A stretch of 64,000 bases of DNA from Aureimonas endophytica (GCF_014642635.1 NZ_BMIQ01000002.1:124001-188000), one strand, 5' to 3'. Positions 26,598-38,678 are shown, counted from the stretch's first letter. A program made the numbers and translations. Notes: generated from the sequence alone by a model not told the origin.

Positions 26598-27364
26598 GGC
26601 GTCGCGCCTTCCGTCCGGGCGGCCTGAAGACGTTTCAGGGCGCGAATGCGCCGGCGCAGCACCTCGGTGCGCATCGCCGTGAGATGCAGCGCCAGGAAGA
26701 GGAGCGAGAAGCCGAGGGCCGACAGGAGAAGCGGCACCAGATAGGTGGCCGGCATCTTCGGCCCGTTCATCGTCAGGACGCTCGCCGGCTGGTGCAGCGT
26801 GTTCCACCATTCGACCGAGAACTTGATGATCGGGATCATCACGAAGCCGGTGAGGGCGACCACGGCCACCGGCCGGGCCGAGCGCGCCGGATCGTCGAAG
26901 GCGCGGGTGAGGGCGATGAGGCCGAGATACATGAGGAAGAGGATGAAGACGCTCGATAGGCGCGCGTCCCATTCCCACCACGTCCCCCAGGTCGGGCGGC
27001 CCCAGATCGAGCCGGTGACCATGGCGAGGAGGGTGAAGACGGCGCCGAGCGGCGCCGCGCTCTTCAGCGCGACATCGGCTACCGGATGGCGCCAGACCAG
27101 GGTGCCGAGGCCGGAACCGGCCATCATGGTCCAGGCCATCATGCCGAGCCAGGCGAAGGGCACGTGGATGAACATGATCCGCACCGTCTCGCCCTGCTGG
27201 TAGTCGGCGGGGGCGGTGAAGCCGAGCCAGAGCGCCGGGGCGAGCACGAGGGCGGCCGCCGCGTAGAGGAAGGGCTGGACGCGGCCCGACAGCGCCAGGA
27301 AGCGCGTCGGGTTGGCGAGGGCGCCGATCCGTGTCGGCCGGGGAGAGGCGGCGAGGTCGCTCAT
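26594..27364 (-). CDS. ccmC: Heme ABC transporter permease CcmC
   Basis: CcmC is the membrane protein that hands heme to CcmE during cytochrome c maturation. The 256-aa protein has six membrane helices and the Trp-rich heme-handling segment WGTWWEWDARLSSVFILF near residue 130, plus flanking His residues in FIHVPFAWLGM and SVEWWNTLHQPA. It is followed by ccmD with a 4-nt overlap. Upstream, a methyltransferase gene separates it from ccmB, which is unusual. Confidence 0.95.
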   Translation of the reverse strand: MSDLAASPRPTRIGALANPTRFLALSGRVQPFLYAAAALVLAPALWLGFTAPADYQQGETVRIMFIHVPFAWLGMMAWTMMAGSGLGTLVWRHPVADVALKSAAPLGAVFTLLAMVTGSIWGRPTWGTWWEWDARLSSVFILFLMYLGLIALTRAFDDPARSARPVAVVALTGFVMIPIIKFSVEWWNTLHQPASVLTMNGPKMPATYLVPLLLSALGFSLLFLALHLTAMRTEVLRRRIRALKRLQAARTEGATP

Positions 27365-27411
27365 GGCGAAAGCTTAGAACCCCTTGAAGGATGCGGCAAA
27401 GGGGCGAGGCC

Positions 27412-28182
27412 TCATTTCCGCGCGACGAGAAACAGTCGCGGAAAGCGGAGCAGGCGCCGGCCGTCGGCGCGTGCCGGATAGGCCGCCGCGAGTCGGGCGC
27501 GGTAATCGGCGAGGAAGGCCGCGCGCTCGTCCTCGTCCAGCGGATCGAGGAAGGGGCGCAGGCCCGTCGCGCTCACCCATTCGACGATCGCGCCCTCGTC
27601 CGCCATGACGTGGTGATAGGTCGTGCGCCAGATGTCGACCTCGCGGGCGAGCGGCGCGAGGAGATCGTAATAGGCCTCCGCCGGCAGGATGCGGGCGCGG
27701 ACCTTGTCGGCGTCGTCGATCTTCGCCCGCCATTGCCCGGCGCCCGCCGCCTCGCGCATCAGGCGGTGGCTCGGCTCCTCCTGGTTGTCGGGCATCTGCA
27801 CGGCGAGGACGCCGCCCGGCGCCAGCAGGGAAAAGAGGCGCGGCAACAGGGTCTCGTGGTCGCGCAGCCATTGCAGCGAGGCATTGGCGAAGAGAAGGTC
27901 GACGGGCGCCTCCGGCTCGAAGCGCGCGATGTCGCCGAGAACGAAGCGGGCGGCGGGAAGATCGCCGCGCGCCTTCGCCAGCATGTCGGGCGAGCTGTCG
28001 AGGCCGAGAAGCACCGCCTGCGGAAAGCGCTCGGCGAGAAGGGCGGTGGAATTGCCCGGCCCGCAGCCGAGATCGACCGCGACGGCGGGATCGTTCGCCG
28101 GCACTCTGGCGAGGAGCTCGCGCGCCGGGCGCGTCCGCTCGTCGGCGAAGCGCAGGTAGAGGGCGGCATTCCAGTCGGCCAT
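27412..28182 (-). CDS. tam: Trans-aconitate 2-methyltransferase
   Basis: The 256-aa SAM-dependent methyltransferase methylates trans-aconitate, an inhibitory by-product of the aconitase reaction. It has [17 protein letters not shown] at the N-terminus, the SAM motif [23 protein letters not shown], and the family segments [24 protein letters not shown] and [22 protein letters not shown]. It lies 13 nt after ccmB and 47 nt before ccmC on the same strand, so it appears to be carried in the ccm transcript. The nearby divergent acnA gene makes the functional link suggestive. Confidence 0.93.
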   Translation of the reverse strand: MADWNAALYLRFADERTRPARELLARVPANDPAVAVDLGCGPGNSTALLAERFPQAVLLGLDSSPDMLAKARGDLPAARFVLGDIARFEPEAPVDLLFANASLQWLRDHETLLPRLFSLLAPGGVLAVQMPDNQEEPSHRLMREAAGAGQWRAKIDDADKVRARILPAEAYYDLLAPLAREVDIWRTTYHHVMADEGAIVEWVSATGLRPFLDPLDEDERAAFLADYRARLAAAYPARADGRRLLRFPRLFLVARK

Positions 28183-28195
28183 GGTGCTTTGCCTT

Positions 28196-28855
28196 TCAGT
28201 CGCCGCCCGATCTCAGCGCCGCCGCCGCCGCGAAGGGGCCGAGGACGCCGCTGAAGAGCGTGAGGGCGGCCAGGAAGAGGAGGGGCGCGAGGAACGGCGC
28301 GCCGGGATTGAGCGCGCCATAGGCGGCGGAAACGCCGAAAATGAGGACGGGCAGCGCCAGCGGCAGGACGAGCACCGAAACGAGGAGCCCGCCGCGCGGC
28401 AGGCCGACCGCGACGGCCGCCCCGACCGCGCCGATCAGCGTGACGGCCGGCGTGCCGACGAGGAGGGTGAGGGCGCAGGCGGCGAGTTCCAGCGGTTCGA
28501 GCCCGAGGACGAGGCCGAGAAACGGCGTCGCCGCGATGAGCGGCAGCCCGGTTCCCGCCCAATGCGCCAGCGCCTTGACCAGGACGACGAGCGGCAGCGG
28601 CGCGCCGCCGGTGGCGAGAAGGTCCAGCGTCCCGTCGTCGCGATCGGCCTGGAACAGGCGGTCGAGCGTCAGGAGGCCGGACAGGAGCGCGCCGAGCCAG
28701 AGGATCGCCGGGCCGAGCCGGGCGAGAAGCCGCATGTCCGGCCCGAGGGCGAAGGGCGTCGCGGCGACGACGGCGAGGAAGAAGACGAGGCCCGTCGCGG
28801 CCCCGCCCCCGCCGGCGAAGGCCAGCCGGAGATCGCGGGAGAAGAGGGCGATCAT
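28196..28855 (-). CDS. ccmB: Heme exporter protein CcmB
   Basis: CcmB is the membrane subunit of the CcmAB ABC complex. The 219-aa protein has six hydrophobic segments and the family signatures [32 protein letters not shown] and [15 protein letters not shown]. The ATG at 28855 forms an ATGA overlap with the ccmA stop. A second in-frame ATG lies two codons upstream. Confidence 0.94.
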   Translation of the reverse strand: MIALFSRDLRLAFAGGGGAATGLVFFLAVVAATPFALGPDMRLLARLGPAILWLGALLSGLLTLDRLFQADRDDGTLDLLATGGAPLPLVVLVKALAHWAGTGLPLIAATPFLGLVLGLEPLELAACALTLLVGTPAVTLIGAVGAAVAVGLPRGGLLVSVLVLPLALPVLIFGVSAAYGALNPGAPFLAPLLFLAALTLFSGVLGPFAAAAALRSGGD

Positions 28856-29505
28856 TGCCATGTGTCGAAAGGATCCGCCGGAAGGGACGCATTGGCCGGG
28901 GGCCGCGGCCGTTCGAGCTTCAGCTCGGCGGCGGCAAGGCCGAGCGGCAGATGGGTCGCGGCGATCAGGATGCCGCCATCCGCGAGATGCGCCTCGGCGA
29001 TGTCCCGGAACAGGCCTTGCGAGGCCGTGTCGAGCGCCGCCGTCGGCTCGTCGAGCAGCCAGACGGGGCGACGCGCGACGAGAAGGCGGGCGAGCGCCGC
29101 GCGGCGCTGCTGGCCGGCGGACAGATAGGCGAAGGGCAGGGCGCCGGCATGACCGAGCCCGACCCGCTCCAGCGCCTCTTCCGGCGCGAGGCCGGGGCGG
29201 CCGAGGAAGCGCCGCCAGAACCAAAGATTGGCGAGCACCGTCTCGGCCCCCTTCATCGCGTTGCGATGGGCGAGATAATGCGCCGCCTCGCCGAGATGGC
29301 GTGCCGGTTCGCCATCGGCGGCGGAAAGGCCGTCGAGGACGATTCGCCCGCCCGCCGCCGGCACGAGGCCGAGAAGCGTGCGCAGCAGCGTCGACTTGCC
29401 GGCGCCGTTCGCGCCGGCGACGGCGAGCGCCGCGCCGCCGCCCAACGAAAAGTCCAAGGGCCCCGCGAGGATAGCCTCGCCGCGCGCCACCACGAGCCCT
29501 TCCAC
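28852..29505 (-). CDS. ccmA: Heme exporter ATP-binding protein CcmA
   Basis: CcmA is the ATPase that drives release of heme-loaded CcmE. The 217-aa protein has the Walker A ANGAGKSTLLRTLLG near residue 33, the ABC signature YLSAGQQRRAALARLL and Walker B VWLLDEPTAALD followed by the switch His in AATHLP. The GTG start (MEGLVVARGEA) is the only plausible start I see in this frame. It is the first gene of the ccmA-ccmB-tam-ccmC-ccmD-ccmG transcript. The genes for CcmE, F, H and I are not in the window. Confidence 0.95.
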   Translation of the reverse strand: MEGLVVARGEAILAGPLDFSLGGGAALAVAGANGAGKSTLLRTLLGLVPAAGGRIVLDGLSAADGEPARHLGEAAHYLAHRNAMKGAETVLANLWFWRRFLGRPGLAPEEALERVGLGHAGALPFAYLSAGQQRRAALARLLVARRPVWLLDEPTAALDTASQGLFRDIAEAHLADGGILIAATHLPLGLAAAELKLERPRPPANASLPADPFDTWQ

Positions 29506-29811
29506 GGTGAGGCGAGGCGCCTTGTCCGAAGCTGCCGAAATCTCCCGCCCCCACCCGTCAACGCTCTTTATAGCGATTCAAAATCTGCCTATAAGGCCCC
29601 CAACCACGCCAGCGACCGGAGTGGGATCAAAGCGCCGAGGCGACGCCCCGGAACCCGAATCTTAAGGAAGATCCCTTAAGGCAAGGCTCCGGCAAGCGTC
29701 GAGGCGGACGACACGCGGAAATGGTCGTACCCGCACTTTCCTTCGCCCGAAAGGGCCTTGGATCGGGCGTTCGCCTTCGGACAAAACCGGTTCGAAAGGA
29801 ACGACTAGACC
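29506..29811. promoter_or_regulatory. Divergent promoter region between ccmA and acnA
   Basis: The 306 bp hold no gene. An AT-rich patch at 29565-29600 contains TATAAG (29590-29595), which could be a -10 element, and CTTAAGG occurs twice at 29661-29667 and 29674-29680. The sequence AAGGA before the GTG of acnA is its likely ribosome-binding site. Confidence 0.4.
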
Positions 29812-32574
<2,763 letters not shown>

Positions 32575-32596
32575 TCCCGCCGCTCGACCAGAATGG

Positions 32597-32634
32597 AAGG
32601 GGCGCCGGCCGGCTTCGGCCGGCGCCCCTTTTTC
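32597..32634 (+). terminator. Rho-independent terminator after acnA
   Basis: A 15-bp perfect stem (32597-32611 with 32616-32630) with a GCTT loop is followed by a T-run ending in TTTTTC. It starts 23 nt after the acnA stop codon and is the strongest terminator in the window. Confidence 0.95.
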
Positions 32635-32771
32635 GCGTTCCGACGCCGCTTCGCTCACCCGCATTTGAGTGGTTGATGATCGCCGCCGCCGCTAGCTTGC
32701 CGTCGAACGGCGCGGGTGCATGTTTCCTCGCGCAAGGCGGAAGGCAGGAAGATGGGCGATAGGCGAGAGGG

Positions 32772-33542
32772 ATGATTGCGAAAACCCTCCTCGCGGCGGC
32801 TTCGGCCCTGTCCTTCGTCCTCGCCCCGGCCGGGGGCTCGGCCGGCGAGCGCACGGCGTCGAGCCGCGACGTGTCCGGCGTCGTCGAACTCTTCACCAGC
32901 CAGGGCTGCGCCTCCTGTCCGCCCGCCGACGGCGTGATGGCGGCTCTCGCCGGCGATCCCAGGCTCGTGGCGCTCGCCTACCATGTCGATTACTGGGACT
33001 ATATCGGCTGGAAGGACACGCATGGCTCGCGCGACAATACCGAGCGCCAGAAGGCCTATGCCGAGACCCTGAAATCCGGCTCGATCTATACGCCTCAGGC
33101 CGTGATCAACGGCCGGGAGGACGTGTCCGGCGCCGAGGAGCCGGCGATCCGGCGGGCGGTGCGCGACACGGCGATCGACCGCGACGGCGGGCGGCCCGAA
33201 GTGACGCTGGCCCTGAAGGGCAAGCGCCTGCACATCGCCGTCGACGGCGGGGTCCCGCCCGATTCCGCCCGCTCGCCCGTCCTGATGCTCGTCACCTTCG
33301 ACCGCTGGAGCGAGGCGGCGGTGGACCGGGGCGAGAACGAGGGCAAGACCCTCGTGTCCACCAACGCGGTGCGGTCCTGGCGTATTCTCGGCATGTGGGA
33401 GGGCAAGCCGCTCGGCATCGACATCCCGCTCGCCATGCTGGACGAGAACGACAAGCCGGTGGGCAGCGCCGCGATCCTTCAGGAAGTGACGCCGGATGGC
33501 GGCCCGGGACCCATTCTCGCCGCCGCGATCCTGCCGCGCTGA
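32772..33542 (+). CDS. Secreted DUF1223 (thioredoxin-like) protein
   Basis: The 256-aa protein has a Sec signal peptide ending near AGGSAGE and the DUF1223 signature VELFTSQGCASCPPADGVM with a CxxC pair, then LAYHVDYWDYIGWKD and IYTPQAVINGREDVSG. The fold is thioredoxin-like. A periplasmic redox function is suggested by the CASC motif; no partner is established. Its position after acnA and before the DUF2794 gene is common in this bacterial order. Confidence 0.9.
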   Translation: MIAKTLLAAASALSFVLAPAGGSAGERTASSRDVSGVVELFTSQGCASCPPADGVMAALAGDPRLVALAYHVDYWDYIGWKDTHGSRDNTERQKAYAETLKSGSIYTPQAVINGREDVSGAEEPAIRRAVRDTAIDRDGGRPEVTLALKGKRLHIAVDGGVPPDSARSPVLMLVTFDRWSEAAVDRGENEGKTLVSTNAVRSWRILGMWEGKPLGIDIPLAMLDENDKPVGSAAILQEVTPDGGPGPILAAAILPR

Positions 33543-33651
33543 AGCGCCGGCGGGCGCTTGAAAAGCTTTTGCCGCGCTTCCAGTTTCATGTCACCATCAT
33601 GACACGACGGCGCGAGTCTCATGCCGCGCCGTCCGAGGAAGGGGCGGTCAC

Positions 33652-34017
33652 TTGGCGGAATACGCAAGCGGCGAGACGCAGACGGCAACCCTCATCGATC
33701 TCGCGGCCCTTCGACCTTCGCAGACGCTCGTCGCCTTCGACCGGCGGGAATTGTCGGAGATCCTCAACGTCTATGGCCGCATGGTCGCCGCCGGCGAATG
33801 GCGGGACTATGCGATCGACATGCTGAAGGATCAGGCGGTGTTCTCGATCTTCCGGCGGACCAGCGAGATGCCGATCTACCGCATCGAGAAGAATCCGAAG
33901 CTGGCGCGCCGGCAGGGCGCCTTCTCGGTGGTCGCGGCCGGCGGCCTCGTCATGAAGCGCGGCCACGACCTGGCGCAGGTGCTGCGCGTCTTCGACCGGC
34001 AGCTGAAGCAGGTCTGA
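33652..34017 (+). CDS. DUF2794 family protein
   Basis: The 121-aa cytoplasmic protein matches DUF2794: VAFDRRELSEILNVYGRMVA, then AGEWRDYAIDMLKDQAVFSI and LARRQGAFSVVAAGGLVMKRGHDL. The family is restricted to alphaproteobacteria and has no known function. The start is TTG at 33652, since the conserved region begins soon after and no nearby ATG exists. A GAGGAAGGGG stretch lies upstream. Confidence 0.9.
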   Translation: MAEYASGETQTATLIDLAALRPSQTLVAFDRRELSEILNVYGRMVAAGEWRDYAIDMLKDQAVFSIFRRTSEMPIYRIEKNPKLARRQGAFSVVAAGGLVMKRGHDLAQVLRVFDRQLKQV

Positions 34018-34060
34018 CACGCCGCGCCGCCGGATCGATCCTTTCCGCCTCCGTCTCAGA

Positions 34061-34202
34061 TTCGTCATCCCGGGCCTGACCCGGGATCCATGCCTGCCGC
34101 GAATCCGCATGGATGAGGGTCAAGGCGCGGGCTCCTCCCGCATCGCCCCGGCCTGTCGTGGCCGGCTTGGCATGGATCCCGGCTCAGGGCCGGGATGACG
34201 AA
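34061..34202. repeat. REP-like palindromic repeat element, copy 1
   Basis: Two inverted arms (34061-34094 and 34169-34202) share the core GTCATCCCGG...CCGGGATCCATG and its complement with a few mismatches, separated by about 74 bp. The same arm sequence recurs at 44600-44736. Elements of this kind are dispersed between genes in rhizobial genomes. Each arm also contains a smaller internal palindrome. It lies between convergent DUF2794 and oxygenase-like genes. Confidence 0.85.
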
Positions 34203-34254
34203 GCGGCGAGGTGGGCGGGGCGCTGAGAAGGCTCGGCGGTCTGACGCGCCGCCC

Positions 34255-35031
34255 TCAGCGGCCGAGACGGCTGCGCAGGCCGCTTCCCGCATGCGGATTG
34301 GCGTAGTGGAAGACGGCGGTGGCCCTCACCTTATCGGGGTCGCAGGGCTCGTTCGTGTGGATGCTGCGATAGCCCCAGAAGAAATAGAGATTGCCCGGCA
34401 CCATCTTGATCCGGGTGACCGGACCTTGGGCGCGCAGGCGCAGGCGCCGCAGGACGAGCTGCGACAGGCGGTTGTCCACCAGCATCTTATCGGCGAGATT
34501 GGCGGCGTAGCTCGTCCGGATCGGCCGCGTGTTCGGGACCATCAGGAAGTCGCCGGTCTGGCCTTCCGTCGGGATCTCGATCGGGATTAGGCCGGTGATG
34601 ACGTAGGAATCGTAGTGGAAATTGAGGGAATGGTCCGCCGCCGCCGTTCCCGTCAGGCAGCGCAGCAGCTGGTAGAATTCGATCGGCGGGGGCGGGCGCT
34701 TCACCGCGTGGCGGTAGAGGCGGGTGAAGATGCTCTGGAAGCCCGCATCCTCCGCCAGCCGGTCGAGGCCCGAACCCGCGACGGCCGACTTGCCGACGAA
34801 GCCGACATAGGTGCCGCCGGCCTTGTTGATGGCCGAGGCGACGAAGGCCTTGGCCCAAGCGAGCTCCACATCGCTGAGGAAACCCTCGACGCAGGCAAAG
34901 CCCCGGCCGTCCATCTCCGCCGCGACGCGCTCGATTTCCGCGTCCGAAAGGCTTGGAAATGCCGTTGGGGTAGGGGCTGGAATCCATCCGTCTTCACTGG
35001 CGGCGACCGACGTAAGGGACATGGCGCTCAC
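34255..35031 (-). CDS. Putative Fe(II)/2-oxoglutarate oxygenase-like protein
   Basis: The 258-aa protein is not firmly recognised. It has an HxD pair in SLNFHYDSYVITGLIPI and a distal His in FFWGYRSIHTNEP followed by an Arg in KVRATAVFHY, the order (HxD...H...R) of a double-stranded beta-helix oxygenase. The N-terminal third is helical (GFACVEGFLSDVELAWAKAF). No signal peptide is visible. It stands alone, convergent with the DUF2794 gene. A substrate cannot be named and the family call is tentative. Confidence 0.55.
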   Translation of the reverse strand: MSAMSLTSVAASEDGWIPAPTPTAFPSLSDAEIERVAAEMDGRGFACVEGFLSDVELAWAKAFVASAINKAGGTYVGFVGKSAVAGSGLDRLAEDAGFQSIFTRLYRHAVKRPPPPIEFYQLLRCLTGTAAADHSLNFHYDSYVITGLIPIEIPTEGQTGDFLMVPNTRPIRTSYAANLADKMLVDNRLSQLVLRRLRLRAQGPVTRIKMVPGNLYFFWGYRSIHTNEPCDPDKVRATAVFHYANPHAGSGLRSRLGR

Positions 35032-35203
35032 TCCAACCCGAGATGAGACGATTCATGATCTCGATTTCGAACCCCGGCAATAAGGGATTCCACGAAGTAA
35101 GACATGTTTTCCATGCGCGACCAATTAAGGCGCCGTCTCGCTTATGCTTGGTCTGCTATGACTTTCTGAAGGAATATTTGCCGACGATTGATGGGCCGGC
35201 TCT

Positions 35204-35653
35204 CTAACCGAGGCCGCGTGCCATGGCGGCGGCGAAGAGCGGGATCAGCGCGAAGAAGAAGGCTTCCGCATGAAGGAAGCGCCGCGCCGCGCGGATCTCG
35301 TCCGAAGGCGGCAGGAAGCCCGGATCGGCGGCGAGCGCCTTCTTCCAGCGGGCGAAGCGCAATGACGGCGGCACCGACAGGAGGCCGACCAGGGCGAAGG
35401 CGGTCATCTTCCCCCAGAAGGCGTGGTTGCCGGCATAGTAGTCCCAGCCCTTCAGCCCGAAGAGAAGGCGCAGGATGCCGGCGAGAATCACCGCCAGCGC
35501 CAGGGCGCCATAGACGGCGTCGTAGCGCGCCAGCCGCCGGATGGCCGCGCCGTCGAGACCGGGGCGGACGGAGGCCATCTCCACCAGGAAGACGCCGAAA
35601 AGGCCGAAGACCAGGAGATGGTGCAGGCAGGCGAGCACGAAATCGGTGAACAT
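35204..35653 (-). CDS. DUF2214 family membrane protein
   Basis: The 149-aa protein has four membrane helices and the DUF2214 pattern: ACLHHLLVFGLFGVFLVEM, AAIRRLARYDAVYGALAL, FGLKGWDYYAGNHAFWGKMT and FALVGLLSVPPSLRFARWKK. Paired His residues near the N-terminus are conserved in the family and might bind heme, although this is not established. The ATG at 35653 is chosen; the upstream in-frame region lacks conservation. The function is unknown. Confidence 0.88.
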   Translation of the reverse strand: MFTDFVLACLHHLLVFGLFGVFLVEMASVRPGLDGAAIRRLARYDAVYGALALAVILAGILRLLFGLKGWDYYAGNHAFWGKMTAFALVGLLSVPPSLRFARWKKALAADPGFLPPSDEIRAARRFLHAEAFFFALIPLFAAAMARGLG

Positions 35654-35776
35654 GCGACGGCCTGCCTTGCGCGCGAGGAGCGTTGCGCTTCGATCTAGCC
35701 GTCGGCGTCGAGGCGGCAATGCTCGCCCGCTTCGGTCGCGATTGCAGGACGCGGAGGCAATTGCTATTTTCCGCCC

Positions 35777-35902
35777 ATGCATCGCCGGCCCGTCCAAGAC
35801 GCGCATCTGCCCTCGACCCTCGGCTTCTCGCCGGTGGACGACCGCACGCGTCTGCCCGGCCGCTTCTTCTACCGCCTGATCGTCGGCCACCGCCTCGCCT
35901 GA
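35777..35902 (+). CDS. Possible 41-aa small protein
   Basis: An ATG-initiated frame of 41 codons ([20 protein letters not shown] to [14 protein letters not shown]) lies in the 367-bp gap upstream of leuC, preceded by the AT-rich TTGCTATTTTCC. No clear Shine-Dalgarno is visible. It is basic, with a hydrophobic C-terminus. I see nothing else coding in the gap. In high-GC DNA such frames arise by chance, so confidence is low. Confidence 0.2.
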   Translation: MHRRPVQDAHLPSTLGFSPVDDRTRLPGRFFYRLIVGHRLA

Positions 35903-36020
35903 CGGCCATCCGCCGCGCCGCCCGGGCGTCGGCGTCTTCGATCGATCAGACCGTTTTTCAGCCGATCGCGAGGCGGGACCGCAGGGTCCGCCCGATCGGT
36001 CAGTTTCAGGACATCGCAGC

Positions 36021-37439
36021 ATGAGCGCAGCCGGCAAGCCCCGCACCCTCTACGACAAGATCTGGGACGATCACCTGATCGAGACCGGCGAGGGGGGCGA
36101 CAGCCTCCTCTATATCGACCGCCATCTCGTGCATGAGGTGACGAGCCCGCAGGCCTTCGAGGGCCTGCGCGCCGCCGGACGGCGCGTGCGCCATCCCGAG
36201 CGCACCCTCGCCGTCGTCGATCACAACGTGCCGACTTCGCCGGACCGCGTCCTCGGCATCCGCAACGAGGAAAGCCGCATCCAGGTCGAGACGCTGGAAG
36301 CCAATGTCGCCGAATTCGGCCTCGAATATTATTCCGCCGCCGACCGCCGGCAGGGCATCGTCCATATCATCGGGCCGGAGCAGGGCTTCACGCTGCCCGG
36401 CACGACCATCGTCTGCGGCGACAGCCACACCTCCACCCACGGCGCCTTCGGCGCCCTCGCCAACGGCATCGGCACGTCCGAGGTCGAGCACGTGCTCGCC
36501 ACCCAGACGCTGATCCAGAAGAAGGCGAAGAACATGCTGGTGGAGGTGACCGGCACGCCCTCGGAGGGCGTCGGCGCCAAGGACATCGTTCTCGCCATCA
36601 TCGGCCAGATCGGCACGGCGGGCGGCACCGGCCATGTCATCGAATATGCCGGCGAGGCGATCCGCGGCCTGTCGATGGAAGGCCGGATGACGGTCTGCAA
36701 CATGTCGATCGAGGGCGGCGCGCGCGCCGGCCTGGTGGCGCCGGACGAGACGACCTTCGCCTATCTGAAGGACCGGCCGCGCGCGCCCAAGGGCGAGGCC
36801 TGGGAAAAGGCGCTCGCATGGTGGCGCACGCTCCACACGGACGAGGGCGCCCATTTCGACAGGATCGTGCGCCTCGACGCGGCGAACCTGCCGCCGATCG
36901 TCTCCTGGGGGTCCTCGCCGGAGGACGTCGTCGCGATCGACGGCGTCGTGCCCGACCCGGACGCGATCGCCGACGAGGTGAAGCGCGCCTCGAAGAAGCG
37001 GGCGCTGGACTATATGGGCCTGCAGCCCGGCACGAAGATGACCGACATCAAGCTCGACCGCATCTTCATCGGCTCCTGCACCAACGGCCGCATTGAGGAT
37101 CTGCGCACCGTCGCCAGGATCGTCGAGGGGCGGAAGATCGCCGAAGGCGTTTCGGGCATGATCGTGCCCGGCTCCGGTCTCGTGAAGGCGCAGGCCGAGG
37201 CGGAAGGGCTCGACCGCATCCTGAAGGCGGCCGGCTTCGACTGGCGCGAGCCGGGCTGCTCCATGTGCCTCGGCATGAACGAGGACCGGCTTGCCCCCTA
37301 CGAGCGCTGCGCCTCCACCTCGAACCGCAATTTCGAGGGGCGGCAGGGCTTCAAGGGCCGCACCCATCTCGTCTCGCCCGCCATGGCGGCGGCGGCGGCG
37401 ATCGCCGGCCGCTTCGTGGACGTGCGCGACTGGCGCTGA
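36021..37439 (+). CDS. leuC: 3-Isopropylmalate dehydratase large subunit
   Basis: LeuC with LeuD isomerises 2- to 3-isopropylmalate in leucine synthesis. The 472-aa protein has the [4Fe-4S] ligands in [15 protein letters not shown] and GCSMCLGMN, and substrate motifs [22 protein letters not shown] and [14 protein letters not shown]. The length is standard. AGGA lies about 10 nt before the ATG. The small subunit gene leuD is not nearby in this window; the next gene is an unrelated radical SAM enzyme. Confidence 0.97.
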   Translation: MSAAGKPRTLYDKIWDDHLIETGEGGDSLLYIDRHLVHEVTSPQAFEGLRAAGRRVRHPERTLAVVDHNVPTSPDRVLGIRNEESRIQVETLEANVAEFGLEYYSAADRRQGIVHIIGPEQGFTLPGTTIVCGDSHTSTHGAFGALANGIGTSEVEHVLATQTLIQKKAKNMLVEVTGTPSEGVGAKDIVLAIIGQIGTAGGTGHVIEYAGEAIRGLSMEGRMTVCNMSIEGGARAGLVAPDETTFAYLKDRPRAPKGEAWEKALAWWRTLHTDEGAHFDRIVRLDAANLPPIVSWGSSPEDVVAIDGVVPDPDAIADEVKRASKKRALDYMGLQPGTKMTDIKLDRIFIGSCTNGRIEDLRTVARIVEGRKIAEGVSGMIVPGSGLVKAQAEAEGLDRILKAAGFDWREPGCSMCLGMNEDRLAPYERCASTSNRNFEGRQGFKGRTHLVSPAMAAAAAIAGRFVDVRDWR

Positions 37440-37466
37440 ACCGAGGCGAACGGATCGTCCGCGATC

Positions 37467-38504
37467 ATGACCCGAGCCCTGCGCGGCGCCGACGCCCTCC
37501 TGGCGGCCGGCCTCGTTCCGGCGGAGCGCCTGCCCGCCCTCCGCGACGTCGCCGAACGCTACGCGATCTCGATCACGCCCGACATGGCGGCGCTGATCGA
37601 GACGCCGGAGGACGGGATCGGCCGCCAGTTCCTGCCCCGCGCCGAGGAGCTCGAGACCCGGCCGGAGGAGCGGCTCGATCCGATCGGCGACGCGGCGCAT
37701 TCGCCCTTAGCCGGCATCGTCCATCGCTATCCCGACCGGGTGCTCCTGAAGGTGCTGCATGTCTGCCCGGTCTATTGCCGCTTCTGCTTCCGCCGCGAGA
37801 TGGTGGGGCCGGAGGGGCTCGGCAGCCTGACGGACGAGGAGCTCGACGCCGCGCTCGCCTATATCGCCGGCGATGCCGGGATCTGGGAGGTCGTCCTGAC
37901 CGGCGGCGATCCCTTCCTCCTGTCGCCGCGCCGGCTGGCCTTCATCGCCGAGGCGCTTCGCGCGGTGCCGCATGTCCGCGTGCTGCGCCTTCATACCCGC
38001 GTGCCGAGCGTCCAGCCGGGCCGGGTGACGGACGAACTCGTCGCCGCCCTGAAGGCGTTCGGCGGCGCGGTCTTCGTCGCGCTTCACGCCAACCATCCGA
38101 AGGAGTTCACGGCGGAGGCCAAGGCGGCCATCGCGCGGCTCGTCGATGCCGGAATTCCGATGGTCAGCCAGTCGGTGCTGCTCGCCGGCGTCAACGACGA
38201 CGCCGAAACGCTCGGCGGCCTGATGCGCGCCTTCGTCGAGAACCGGGTGAAGCCCTATTACCTGCACCAGGGCGATCTCGCGCCGGGCACCGCCCATTTC
38301 CGCACCTCGATCGCGGCGGGCCAGGACATCCTGCGCCGGATGCGCGGCCGCGTCTCGGGTCTCTGCCAGCCGACCTATGTGCTCGACATTCCCGGCGGCC
38401 ACGGCAAGGTGCCGATCGGGCCGAACTATCTCGGCGGGGAAGGGGAGGACCTCCTGGTCGAGGACCCGCAAGGCCGCCGCCATCCCTATCCGCCGAAGAG
38501 CTGA
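37467..38504 (+). CDS. KamA/EpmB-family radical SAM aminomutase-like protein
   Basis: The 345-aa protein has the radical SAM triad CPVYCRFCFRR near residue 100, LTGGDPFLLS, PLP-binding region AFVENRVKPYYLHQGDLAPGT and a Gly-rich end, LDIPGGHGKVPIGPNYL. This is the lysine 2,3-aminomutase family; the short length without the long C-terminal domain fits EpmB, which makes beta-lysine for modifying elongation factor P. The efp and epmA genes are not in the window, so this role is inference. It follows leuC by 27 nt on the same strand. Confidence 0.88.
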   Translation: MTRALRGADALLAAGLVPAERLPALRDVAERYAISITPDMAALIETPEDGIGRQFLPRAEELETRPEERLDPIGDAAHSPLAGIVHRYPDRVLLKVLHVCPVYCRFCFRREMVGPEGLGSLTDEELDAALAYIAGDAGIWEVVLTGGDPFLLSPRRLAFIAEALRAVPHVRVLRLHTRVPSVQPGRVTDELVAALKAFGGAVFVALHANHPKEFTAEAKAAIARLVDAGIPMVSQSVLLAGVNDDAETLGGLMRAFVENRVKPYYLHQGDLAPGTAHFRTSIAAGQDILRRMRGRVSGLCQPTYVLDIPGGHGKVPIGPNYLGGEGEDLLVEDPQGRRHPYPPKS

Positions 38505-38678
38505 CACCGCCGGCGGGCCGCCTGCGGCGAAAATGACTTTCGTCCCTTTGCCCATGGAAGCGCGGCGGCGCGGCACCAGAATGACATAAGGCGCCGCTAA
38601 GCCGGGGCGGCGCCCGGCGGATCTTCGGTCTCAGGCCGCCATCCGATTCGCGGTGCTTTCGAACCAAGGAGGATTTCC

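Noticed and set aside
34065-34292. A 75-codon frame across the REP-like element
   Set aside because: Lies in a palindromic repeat and has no ribosome-binding site or conserved sequence.
36006-37700. A 564-codon open frame opposite leuC
   Set aside because: Overlaps two real genes and has no recognisable domain.
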